Origin: Nitrospirota bacterium
GTDB lineage: Bacteria > Nitrospirota > Nitrospiria > Nitrospirales > Nitrospiraceae
Direction: 5' to 3'
DNA length: 17,364 nt
Assembly (NCBI GenBank): GCA_016222925.1
Contig: JACRQB010000014.1
Location: 1-17,364 of the forward strand
Shown one piece after another: positions 7,978 to 15,098 of this stretch. Each line of letters starts with the position of its first letter. Positions within the stretch are counted from its first letter, which is position 1. The notes beneath the pieces were generated by a model, which did not search any database, was not told the DNA's origin, and worked only from the letters and a program-made list of their open reading frames with translations. The translations under genes and the position numbers were made by a program.

Positions 7978-8748
7978 CTATGCACTATCGCGAGGCGGAG
8001 TCGAGCCTTTCCACTGTCCCACTTCAAGGCTGTCAAGCCAGTCGAGCAATTTGGTGACCATACCGCCCTGAAAGACGGATCCGTGCTGTGGGCAGATCAT
8101 CCTGGGCTTCAGGGCACGAATCCGTTGGGTCCAGCTCCGTAAGGCCGTGGTCGAAGGCATCCACCTGAGATGGAATCCTCTCATATACTGGATGTGATGA
8201 TCGAAGTCCGTCACGATCAAGCCGGCTTCATGACTGGGGACCAAGGCGGAGCCGATGTCGCCAGAAAACAAGATGCCGGCGAGAGGGTCGTAGAGCGAAA
8301 AGTTACCTGAGGAATGGCAGTAATGGGCTGGGACGGCTTCGACTTCTACGCCGAGATCACCGATCTTGATACGCATACCATCGTCGGGAATCGCGTTGAG
8401 TTCAATGGCAGTACCGGTGCTGAAATGACTGATGAATTCGGTCCACAGCCACGAACAATAGGTCTTGATGTCAGGGTTGAGATCGAGCCACATGGCAAGC
8501 GACGACGAAATATCGGGGTCTTGATGGCTGGCAAAGATGACTCGGATATCCTGGACGCGCACATATTTGGCCAGTTCGGCGAGGACTTGGGGGAATATTT
8601 GGATGCCTCCGGGGTCCAGTAACATGGCTTGCCCGCGACTGATGATGACGTACTCATTTGTGTCGATGACGTGAGCATCCTTGTGAGGGTCGCGACCGAT
8701 CACGATCCATTGATGACCGTTTTCATTGAAGAGAGTTTTACTTTGCAT
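7978..8748 (-). CDS. Metallo-beta-lactamase-fold diiron protein, ODP/flavodiiron-like
   Basis: This ~256-residue single-domain protein resembles the diiron domain of flavodiiron proteins without the flavodoxin domain. Numbering from the GTG one codon before the preferred start, candidate iron ligands are H76, D78 and D80 (ASHQDPDI), H146 (AHYCHSSGNF), D165 (LFSGDIGSAL) and H223 (CPQHGSVF). This matches the oxygen-binding diiron protein (ODP) group, including the Treponema chemotaxis-linked sensor, more than hydrolytic MBL enzymes. The ATG at 8748 has AAGGGA six bases before it and is preferred to the GTG at 8751. The start lies inside the last codons of the chemoreceptor-like gene (11-bp overlap), so the two are translationally coupled. 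Likely role: soluble O2 or iron sensing passed to its partner. The fold is sure, sensing is inferred. Confidence 0.82.
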   Translation of the reverse strand: MQSKTLFNENGHQWIVIGRDPHKDAHVIDTNEYVIISRGQAMLLDPGGIQIFPQVLAELAKYVRVQDIRVIFASHQDPDISSSLAMWLDLNPDIKTYCSWLWTEFISHFSTGTAIELNAIPDDGMRIKIGDLGVEVEAVPAHYCHSSGNFSLYDPLAGILFSGDIGSALVPSHEAGLIVTDFDHHIQYMRGFHLRWMPSTTALRSWTQRIRALKPRMICPQHGSVFQGGMVTKLLDWLDSLEVGQWKGSTPPRDSA

Positions 8749-9577
8749 CACTATTCCCTTTCAGCAGCAACTCCACCAAGCTCTGACCACTGTCGATCGA
8801 GCTCTTCATGGCACGCATTCTGGCGTCCAGTTCGTCCACCACATGACCGATCTCTGCCGCGAGTGTCTTGAAGCTCATGCCGGCCTCTCCCAGTGCAGCG
8901 GCTTCGGAGGAGATGCAGAAGGCCAGATAGCGGGCGGTGAGGCCGATCATCTTCAGACCGTGCAACGCACGGCGTGTGTCATTGAGACAGCGCAAGGCTT
9001 CGCTCAGTCGTGCATGCAGTTCAGTCAGGTTAGTCTGGCAGATCGCCGCGATGGAACTTCGGTTGTCCCGTTCCAGGGGCTCACCCAACTGGAACGATGG
9101 GTCCGTCATCAACCGGGTGATGTCTTCTGGGGTTGTGAAGCGCAGATGAGAAGGCAGGTGCCTGTCCGCAAGACAAGACGATTGGCCGCCCTGAGGCATC
9201 GCCGCCAGCACACTGGTGATCAGCTGGTAGTATCGCCACACGATATTCGAACTGTGGGCGGTGAGTCGAGCGAGTTCAGCGCAGACCTGTTCGATGGCTT
9301 CCACCTCGGGTTTAATCTCTCTAGGAGTGTGATTCAGAATCTCAACGAGCGCCAAGATGGGGCGGCCTTTGCCGCCTCCGACTTTCGCGGCTTGGGCGAC
9401 GCCATTAATGGCAAGAATCTGCATGGATGACGACAGCAACTGGAGCGAGCGTCCGGTATTCATGATGTCGACGCAGATTCCAAACAGCTGATTGATATTC
9501 CGTTTGAATAGACCTAACGCGTCAAGCATGGGGCCCAAATGATGATGGTGTATGGGGGAGATTGGACCGGCCTTCAT
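8738..9577 (-). CDS. Soluble chemoreceptor-like signalling protein with two MCP-type hairpins
   Basis: This is a helical protein without membrane segments. One stretch, MQILAINGVAQAAKVGGGKG followed by RPILALVEILN, matches the conserved tip of methyl-accepting chemotaxis proteins (LALNAAIEAARAGE..GRGFAVVA pattern). A second, near the C-terminus (YLAFCISSEAAALGEAGMSF, then KTLAAEIG), repeats the same pattern more loosely. No ligand-binding or HAMP domain is seen. The frame is open up to an ATG at 9712, but its first 45 codons would run antisense over the uvrA fragment and its promoter. The ATG at 9577 (…RYMKAGPISP) is therefore given as the start; no candidate has a good ribosome-binding site. 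The 3' end overlaps the diiron ODP-like gene, suggesting the diiron protein senses and this protein relays. No CheA or CheW is in the window. MCP relation is likely, output unknown. Confidence 0.7.
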   Translation of the reverse strand: MKAGPISPIHHHHLGPMLDALGLFKRNINQLFGICVDIMNTGRSLQLLSSSMQILAINGVAQAAKVGGGKGRPILALVEILNHTPREIKPEVEAIEQVCAELARLTAHSSNIVWRYYQLITSVLAAMPQGGQSSCLADRHLPSHLRFTTPEDITRLMTDPSFQLGEPLERDNRSSIAAICQTNLTELHARLSEALRCLNDTRRALHGLKMIGLTARYLAFCISSEAAALGEAGMSFKTLAAEIGHVVDELDARMRAMKSSIDSGQSLVELLLKGNSDAK

Positions 9578-9657
9578 GTATCGGTAAAAATCCACAAAAC
9601 TGAAGTGGGTCGTGCCAGCCGAGTCAGGCGAAGCAGCACCGAACAAAACAGAGGTGC

Positions 9658-9663
9658 TATAAT
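9658..9663 (+). promoter_or_regulatory. -10 box (TATAAT) of the uvrA fragment
   Basis: This is a consensus TATAAT followed by CCCGC, 10 nt before the ATG of the uvrA fragment. The same TATAATCCCGC stands before the second uvrA. No good -35 box is evident at the usual spacing. It may now drive the GHKL ATPase gene. Confidence 0.5.
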
Positions 9664-9673
9664 CCCGCCCCGT

Positions 9674-9826
9674 ATGGGCAACTCCATCATCATTAAGGGT
9701 GCGCGGGAGCATAATCTCAAGAACATCGATGTCGAGATTCCGCGCGACAAACTGGTGATGATCGGCTTGGAAAGACGGTCGCTATCCGCTGTCGGTCGGG
9801 GACGCTATGGGCGAAACGCGCGTTGA
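9674..9826 (+). pseudogene. uvrA: 5' fragment of uvrA (truncated)
   Basis: The first 28 codons encode MGNSIIIKGAREHNLKNIDV and on to DKLV, which is the start of UvrA. After about base 9768 (…MIGL) homology stops just before the Walker A loop, and the frame ends at a TGA at 9824-9826. Compared with the second uvrA at 11455, the 84 nt covering these codons differ at 15 positions, 14 of them synonymous third-base changes and one giving Ile to Val. Both copies were therefore once under selection as protein, and this is not a fresh tandem copy. The 50-residue reading frame overlaps the start of the GHKL gene by 20 nt, so it could serve as a translated leader for it. Confidence 0.85.
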
Positions 9827-11402
9827 TCTGCAGCATCTGCTCGAAGACCTGCGCGATGCCTATCCTGGCGCGCTGGAAGAAACAATTTTGACCGAAGTGG
9901 TCGCCAATTCGCTGGACTCTGGTGCGACCCGTCTCAGGCTTCTGGCGGATCCTGTGACGTTGACGCTGACCATCGTAGATGACGGATCGGGTATGAGGCG
10001 ACGAGATCTGGTGCGGTATCACGATCTGGCTGCCAGTACGAAGACGCGTGGACAGGGCATCGGTTTCGCCGGGGTCGGAATCAAACTTGGCCTGCTCGTC
10101 TGCGAGGATGTCGTCACGGAAACTAGACGCGGTAAGGAACATGTGGCAAGCCGTTGGCACCTGGCTGGGAGGCACAAGGCGCCATGGAAATGGATTCCTC
10201 CGCTTGGATTGGTGGCCGATCACGGCACTGCGGTGCAGCTGAAGCTGCAGAACGCGCTCTCGCCTCTCCTGGACGAGGGATATATCGAGGGAGCGTTGCG
10301 CAGACAGTATCAACCGTTACTCCAGCCGGAATTTGATGAGGTGCTTACCGCGTATCACCCGAAGGGTTTCCAGTTTGAGGTCAACGGCCGTGTCTTGGAG
10401 CGTCAGTCAGCTTATGGAGCGGACGTCTCGAAGCTTGCAGTCTGTCTTGCGCGAAAGCGGAAAGCGGTCGCCATCGGGTATCTGGTTCGAAGTGAGTTGC
10501 CGATTCCAGAAGATCAGCGAGGCCTGGCGATCAGCACGTTCGGTAAAGTCATCAAGCACGGATGGGATTGGCTGGGGATTACGCCGGCCTCACCAGACCG
10601 GATAGCCGGGATGATCGAAGCGCCGGCGCTGGCTGCAGCGCTGACGCTGAATAAAGGAGATTTTGTTCGTGTCGGCAACAGAGGGGCGCTGTACCTGGGG
10701 TATCGCAAAGCTATTCAAGAGGCGGTTTCGAAACAGTTGGCCCAGTGGGGAGACGCTCGTGAATCAGACGACAAAGCCGGCCGACGAACCATGCGGCCGC
10801 TGGAGCGTGATTTGGAAACGGTTTTGGTAGAACTGGCCGACGAGTTTCCGCTGCTGGCGTCGTTGGTTGAACAGCGAGTCGGTGGCCAGAAACGGCTGCC
10901 GATCGGACGATCAGGGGCAGCGGAGAGTGGGCAGGGGGTGCTCGCAGCATCAATTATGGGCGGCACAGAGGGTTCTGAGGAACCAGGCATCGATCTGACA
11001 ACGCCTCAAGAGCCATGCACAATGCAGCCATCGGACGAGGGCGCGCAAGGCGAAGCACAACGTGAATCAGAATCATCGCCTGGCGTCGCGGTCGTGCCAG
11101 GTGCCAAAGCGCGGCCGCGACCGGGTCGGTACGGGCTCACGATTCGGTTCGAGTCGCATGAAGGAGATCCAGACCTTGGCCGTCTTGTCGAGTCCACGGT
11201 CGTCATCAATGACACGCATCCTGCGTATCGTCGTGCCGTAGCGTCTCGTTCGGAGGGATACCACATCGCGCTTGCGGTCGCATTAGCATTGGCCCGCTTG
11301 GCCGTGCCTCCTGCTGAAGAGCACGAGTTTGTGACGTCATTTCTGATCCGTTGGGGCGAAGCGCTCGATGGCATCCGGCGCAAATCCCGCAAACGATCCT
11401 GA
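9807..11402 (+). CDS. GHKL-fold ATPase (MutL/Hsp90-like N-terminal domain)
   Basis: This 531-residue protein has an N-terminal Bergerat ATP-binding fold with all key motifs. The N-box is E30..N34-S-x-D37 (TEVVANSLDSGA), G1 is IVDDGSGM with D59/G60/G62, G2 is G86-F-A-G89-V-G91, and G3 is HGT at 139-141. The ST-K region (LAASTKTRGQGIGF) resembles MutL and MORC-type ATPases more than histidine kinases. Residues ~365-439 are low-complexity linker. The last ~90 residues form a conserved-looking domain with VVINDTHPAYRRA and a hydrophobic Ala/Leu helix. There is no kinase, nuclease or membrane part. The gene sits between the two uvrA 5' ends and has no clear promoter of its own; its ATG has a weak GGGGA four bases before it. 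It is probably a dimeric DNA- or protein-remodelling ATPase. The fold is sure, the role unknown. Confidence 0.85.
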   Translation: MGETRVDLQHLLEDLRDAYPGALEETILTEVVANSLDSGATRLRLLADPVTLTLTIVDDGSGMRRRDLVRYHDLAASTKTRGQGIGFAGVGIKLGLLVCEDVVTETRRGKEHVASRWHLAGRHKAPWKWIPPLGLVADHGTAVQLKLQNALSPLLDEGYIEGALRRQYQPLLQPEFDEVLTAYHPKGFQFEVNGRVLERQSAYGADVSKLAVCLARKRKAVAIGYLVRSELPIPEDQRGLAISTFGKVIKHGWDWLGITPASPDRIAGMIEAPALAAALTLNKGDFVRVGNRGALYLGYRKAIQEAVSKQLAQWGDARESDDKAGRRTMRPLERDLETVLVELADEFPLLASLVEQRVGGQKRLPIGRSGAAESGQGVLAASIMGGTEGSEEPGIDLTTPQEPCTMQPSDEGAQGEAQRESESSPGVAVVPGAKARPRPGRYGLTIRFESHEGDPDLGRLVESTVVINDTHPAYRRAVASRSEGYHIALAVALALARLAVPPAEEHEFVTSFLIRWGEALDGIRRKSRKRS

Positions 11403-11417
11403 GCCGACCACCACGTA

Positions 11418-11445
11418 TTAAGAAGCAAAAGGCGAATGGTATAAT
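11418..11445 (+). promoter_or_regulatory. uvrA promoter with very short leader
   Basis: TATAAT at 11440-11445 stands 9 nt before the uvrA ATG, with a TTAAGA -35-like element at 11418-11423 (16-bp spacer). Transcription would start about 2-4 nt before the ATG, implying an almost leaderless mRNA. No Shine-Dalgarno fits in that space. No LexA-type box is evident. Confidence 0.55.
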
Positions 11446-11454
11446 CCCGCGCCT

Positions 11455-13695
11455 ATGGGAAATTCGATCGTCATCAAAGGGGCGCGGGAGCATAACCTCA
11501 AAAATATCGACGTAGAAATTCCACGCGACAAGCTGGTGGTGATCACCGGCTTGAGCGGGTCCGGCAAGTCGTCGCCGGATGTCGATTCGATCGAAGGCTT
11601 GTCACCTGCGATTTCCATCGAGCAGAAGAGCACCAGTCATAACCCCCGGTCAACCGTCGGCACCGTCACGGAGATCTACGATTATCTCCGGCTCCTGTTT
11701 GCCCGTGTCGGGCGTCCCTACTGTTTTCAATGTGGAGACGAGATCACGGCGCAGACGGTTCAGCAAATGGTCGATGCGATTGCCTCGGTGCCGGAAGGCA
11801 TGAAGTTCCAGATCCTTGCCCCGATCGTGCGCGGGCGGAAGGGTGAATACCGAAAAGAACTGCTGGAGATGCGAAAGGCGGGCTATGTCCGTGCCCGCGT
11901 CGACGGCAAGATTGTCGATCTGGGCGAGGACGTCACGCTCGACAAACAGAAAAAACACACGATCGAAGTCATCATCGATCGGCTGGTGATGAAATCCGGT
12001 GAGGCGCTCATGCGCCGGCTGGCAGATTCGGTTGAGACCGCAACCAAGCTGACAGGTGGGCTCGTCGCAGTCCTGCCCGAGAATGGGAACACCCGTCTGT
12101 ACAGTGACAAGCTAGCCTGTATCAATTGCGGCGTGAGTTACCCGGAAATTACGCCTCGGGTGTTTTCCTTCAATAGCCCGCACGGTGCCTGTCCGGCCTG
12201 CGACGGCATCGGCTATGCCATGACACCGGGTGGTCAGGAGCAAGAGGACTTCACACTGTTGGAACCCTGCACCGTCTGTCATGGGGCGAGGCTGAGACCG
12301 GAGAGCTTGTCCATCAAATTAGCCAAGCAGTCGATCGCCGAGGTGACCAGCCTCTCGGTTCGTGTGGCTGCCGACTTTTTCCTGTCGTTGAAGTTTACCG
12401 ACCGTGAACTCGTGATTGCCCATCGGATCCTCAAAGAGATTCGGGAGCGGCTTGGGTTTCTCGTCAATGTGGGTTTGGACTATCTGACGCTCGATCGCGC
12501 CGCAGCAACCTTGTCAGGCGGTGAGGGGCAGCGGATCAGGCTAGCCACGCAGATCGGGTCAGGTTTGGTGGGTGTGTTGTACATCCTGGACGAACCGTCG
12601 ATCGGACTTCACCAGCGCGATAATCGGCGCTTGTTGCAGACGTTGCTCCGATTGCGTGACTTGGGCAATACAGTGGTGGTTGTCGAGCACGATGCCGAAA
12701 CGATGATGGCGGCCGATCACCTCCTCGACATGGGGCCCGGTGCCGGCTCACAGGGTGGGCATGTGATTGCGCAGGGGACACCCCAGCAGATCATGGGTGA
12801 TCCCAACTCATTGACCGGCCAATACTTGCGTGGAATTCAGACCGTCTCAGTACCCCAGCGGCACCGGAAGCCGAGGGGGACACTGTCGGTAGTCGGGGCA
12901 CAAAAACATAATCTGAAGAACGTCACGGCGCGCATTCCGATGGGCCTCTTCACCTGCGTGACGGGGGTCTCTGGATCAGGGAAAAGTACGCTGGTACTGG
13001 AGGTGCTCTTTCATTCGCTTTCGCAACTGCTCTACCACAAGAAGCCGAAGATTGATGGGTGCAAAGACCTACGGGGGGTTGATGGGCTCGACAAAGTGAT
13101 CGACATCGATCAATCGCCGATCGGTATGCATTTCCTGCCGGATGTCTATGTGACCTGCGAAGTGTGCAAGGGGCAACGATACAACCGCGAGACGATGGAG
13201 ATTCTCCATAAGGGCAAGAGTATCGCCGATGTGCTGAACATGACGGTGGACGATGCGTTGGAATTCTTTGAACACATTCCTTTGATCAAGACAAAACTCC
13301 AGACGCTACACGATGTCGGCCTGCACTATGTGAAACTTGGCCAATCGGCCACCACACTCTCCGGCGGCGAAGCGCAGCGGGTGAAGCTGTCGCGCGAACT
13401 CTCCAAACGGGCGACAGGGCGCACGATGTACATCCTCGATGAGCCAACGACGGGATTGCATTTTGCCGACGTGCAGCGATTGCTCGATGTGCTGGATCGA
13501 CTGGTCGAAGCCGGCAATACGGTGCTGGTGATCGAACATAATTTGGATGTCATCAAGAATGCCGATTGGATCATCGACCTGGGGCCGGAAGGCGGAGATC
13601 GCGGCGGCGAGATTGTGGCGGAAGGCCCGCCGAAGGAAATTGCGAAGGCGAAGCGGTCGTATACGGGGCAGGTGTTAAGGGAAGCTGGGGTGTAA
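11455..13695 (+). CDS. uvrA: UvrA-like excinuclease ATPase with three large in-frame gaps
   Basis: The frame is open for 746 residues against ~940 in normal UvrA, the DNA-damage sensor of nucleotide excision repair. Both ABC modules are recognisable: Walker A GLSGSGKSS (32-40) and GVSGSGKST (504-512); signatures LSGGEGQR (353-360) and LSGGEAQR (635-642); Walker B ILDEPSIGLH and ILDEPTTGLH. The first zinc site C222/C225/C246/C249 is present. Three blocks are missing. About 31 residues are absent after GKSS (residue 40/41), including the conserved QRRYVESLSAYARQF segment. Roughly 100 are absent around residues 252-262, where the DNA-contacting insertion domain should be. About 55-60 are absent at 557/558 (IDQSPIG joined to MHFLPD), removing the first Cys pair of the C-terminal zinc finger and leaving only C568/C571. 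Every junction keeps the frame. It is either a non-canonical mini-UvrA or a decaying gene. Confidence 0.9.
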   Translation: MGNSIVIKGAREHNLKNIDVEIPRDKLVVITGLSGSGKSSPDVDSIEGLSPAISIEQKSTSHNPRSTVGTVTEIYDYLRLLFARVGRPYCFQCGDEITAQTVQQMVDAIASVPEGMKFQILAPIVRGRKGEYRKELLEMRKAGYVRARVDGKIVDLGEDVTLDKQKKHTIEVIIDRLVMKSGEALMRRLADSVETATKLTGGLVAVLPENGNTRLYSDKLACINCGVSYPEITPRVFSFNSPHGACPACDGIGYAMTPGGQEQEDFTLLEPCTVCHGARLRPESLSIKLAKQSIAEVTSLSVRVAADFFLSLKFTDRELVIAHRILKEIRERLGFLVNVGLDYLTLDRAAATLSGGEGQRIRLATQIGSGLVGVLYILDEPSIGLHQRDNRRLLQTLLRLRDLGNTVVVVEHDAETMMAADHLLDMGPGAGSQGGHVIAQGTPQQIMGDPNSLTGQYLRGIQTVSVPQRHRKPRGTLSVVGAQKHNLKNVTARIPMGLFTCVTGVSGSGKSTLVLEVLFHSLSQLLYHKKPKIDGCKDLRGVDGLDKVIDIDQSPIGMHFLPDVYVTCEVCKGQRYNRETMEILHKGKSIADVLNMTVDDALEFFEHIPLIKTKLQTLHDVGLHYVKLGQSATTLSGGEAQRVKLSRELSKRATGRTMYILDEPTTGLHFADVQRLLDVLDRLVEAGNTVLVIEHNLDVIKNADWIIDLGPEGGDRGGEIVAEGPPKEIAKAKRSYTGQVLREAGV

Positions 13696-13761
13696 GGGCG
13701 GATCGTTCGAGAGTCGGCATGATGCGATGGATAGTGGTTGCAACTGGTTTCTTACGCTTGA

Positions 13762-13810
13762 CCGAGTGCGATTCTGAAGCGCGATAAGAATCGCATGCCA
13801 TCGCACTCGG
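13762..13810. repeat. Nested alternative hairpins after uvrA
   Basis: CCGAGTGCGAT (13762-13772) is repeated in perfect inversion as ATCGCACTCGG (13800-13810). Inside it, TGCGATTCT (13767-13775) pairs perfectly with AGAATCGCA (13787-13795). The two stems share bases on the left arm, so they are mutually exclusive. No T-run follows. It lies 67 bp past the uvrA stop in the 282-bp gap before the HEPN-like gene; the rest of that gap shows no gene or clear promoter. Possible roles are a REP-like 3' element or a stability hairpin. Confidence 0.6.
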
Positions 13811-13977
13811 CGCCCTCACGGCTGTCGATTCCCTGCGCCTACTATGCCGACTTCCAAAAGGTCCATCCCTTCCACCCCCGGAGAAAAGATGGGCGAGGCG
13901 GCTGAAGGCGCTGATGGTCTTCAGACGTATGGTCATGCGCCCTGCGACCATTAATGCTGGATTCCGAGAGGTGATCT

Positions 13978-14664
13978 GTGTTGACTGAAAAATGTGAAAC
14001 CATCAAGGCTTACTTCGAGAGATGGCAAGAGGATCTTGCAAGGGTCAAGATGTTGATGGTCGACACCAAATACTACCTTGAGGCTATCTTGGTCCTGAGT
14101 TGTTACATTGGAGCCTTGGGATCACTCCGATATCCCGGCGTGACACAAGATAACAAAGTTTATATTAGAATTGTACGTGAATATTCGGGCAAGAAAGACT
14201 TTTACGAGCGAATAGATCTCCTTTTCTTTCTTCAATGGCCACGGTCGCAATTTCAGAGTCATGGAGACTACCGGAAGCTAAAGAATCACGAAGAAATCTC
14301 GAAAGCTATTATCGATGCCTATGGTGACGAAGTTCAAATCAAGAATGGCACACGGTACATTTCACCACAGGATTTTCTGACAAGCGTAGAGCAGCGGCCA
14401 TTTCCAGGCTTTAACAAAGCCAATCTCCGTGAACATCTACCTCGCTTCTCGCTTTGTGAAATGCTCTATCGTTATTTGCGTTGTAGTGCAGTCCACGGCG
14501 TTCGTTTTCCCTTTGTCGATAAACCTCATCAGGTTGGTGGTGGCATCCGCTACGAGGATAACCATGCAATCACTGGAGATGTTCTGCTTGAAACAACTGA
14601 AAACATTCTGGCAAACATGCAGCTTGAGTGTTTAGAGAAAGCAAAGTGGCCAGGGGAATTGTGA
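13978..14664 (+). CDS. HEPN-like protein, possible RNase or toxin
   Basis: This 228-residue protein starts at a GTG (GTG TTG ACT GAA) with GAGAGG about seven bases upstream. It is mainly alpha-helical with no signal peptide or membrane helix. Near the C-terminus, LYRYLRCSAVHG holds R168-x4-H173, the R-x4-6-H motif of HEPN domains, preceded by a helix as expected; many HEPN proteins are metal-independent RNases in toxin-antitoxin or phage-defence systems. The sequence is clearly more AT-rich and uses more A/T-ending codons than its neighbours, a sign of recent transfer. It stands alone, with 282 bp before it and no small antitoxin gene beside it. The HEPN assignment rests on one motif and the helix pattern, so it is moderate. 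It could also be an uncharacterised ApeA-like or hypothetical protein. Confidence 0.6.
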   Translation: MLTEKCETIKAYFERWQEDLARVKMLMVDTKYYLEAILVLSCYIGALGSLRYPGVTQDNKVYIRIVREYSGKKDFYERIDLLFFLQWPRSQFQSHGDYRKLKNHEEISKAIIDAYGDEVQIKNGTRYISPQDFLTSVEQRPFPGFNKANLREHLPRFSLCEMLYRYLRCSAVHGVRFPFVDKPHQVGGGIRYEDNHAITGDVLLETTENILANMQLECLEKAKWPGEL

Positions 14665-14823
14665 GAACTGGTAATTGACTGTCTTGCGAGAAGGAAGTTC
14701 GAGTGCGCCATCATCTTTCTGTCAATCTGCAATATTCATATGCTCTTTGTCTTGAGAGGACTATATGTCCGCCAGGGGCATCGATATCTTTCCGGCCAAC
14801 CCTATAGATTCATCCGATAATTG

Positions 14824-15030
14824 ATCATTCGCTTTCCTGCCGCACGATTCCAATGGACAATATGTCAGTAGTGCTTAAACGAAGGAGGGCTGTGTCCGAT
14901 GCAGACCGTTGCGTTGCTGACGATTTCGAACGTATTCATGACGCTTGCGTGGTACGGCCATCTGAAGTTCAAGGGTTCCCGCTTGTGGATTGCAACAGTG
15001 TGGCTCCTTTGCGCCTACTGTCAGATATGA
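14824..15030 (+). pseudogene. 5' fragment of a DUF486 membrane-protein gene
   Basis: The ATG at 14899 opens a 43-residue frame, MQTVALLTISNVFMTLAWYG and onward, matching the start of the intact gene at 16342. It then degenerates (small in-frame losses, …YCQI) and stops at 15028-15030. Bases 14855-14933, covering 44 nt of leader and the first codons, are identical to 16298-16376, and the next 41 bases have 5 mismatches. Weak similarity extends upstream to about 14824. The leader has AAGGAGG 10 nt before the ATG. The preceding 14665-14823 shows no gene. It is a truncated duplicate left of the inserted ATPase gene, possibly still translated as a short peptide. Confidence 0.85.
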
Positions 15031-15055
15031 TATGTGCCATAGGCGATGTCAATTA

Positions 15056-15093
15056 TTATGATATTTGACAGTGCTTGTGTCTAATATCATAAT
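15056..15093 (+). promoter_or_regulatory. Promoter and palindromic operator of the AAA/DUF4143 gene
   Basis: TTGACA at 15065-15070 and CATAAT at 15088-15093 are spaced by 17 bp, a near-consensus sigma70 promoter. TTATGATATT (15056-15065) and AATATCATAA (15083-15092) are a perfect 10-bp inverted repeat with a 17-bp centre, overlapping the first base of the -35 and most of the -10. A further half-site, ATGATAT, lies at 15027-15033. A dimeric repressor bound here would block the polymerase. The ATPase has its own winged-helix segment, so autoregulation is plausible but inferred. Confidence 0.7.
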
Positions 15094-15098
15094 TGGTT

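Noticed and set aside
8726..9430. 234-codon plus-strand open frame
   Set aside because: It is antisense to the chemoreceptor-like gene, whose MCP motifs and coupling to the diiron gene are convincing.
9578..9712. N-terminal extension of the chemoreceptor-like gene to an ATG at 9712
   Set aside because: These codons are the antisense of the uvrA fragment and its promoter and show no domain; a start at or below 9577 is more likely, though not proven.
9769..11439. Insertion sequence or transposon carrying the GHKL gene
   Set aside because: No transposase gene, terminal inverted repeats or short target-site duplication were found at the edges.
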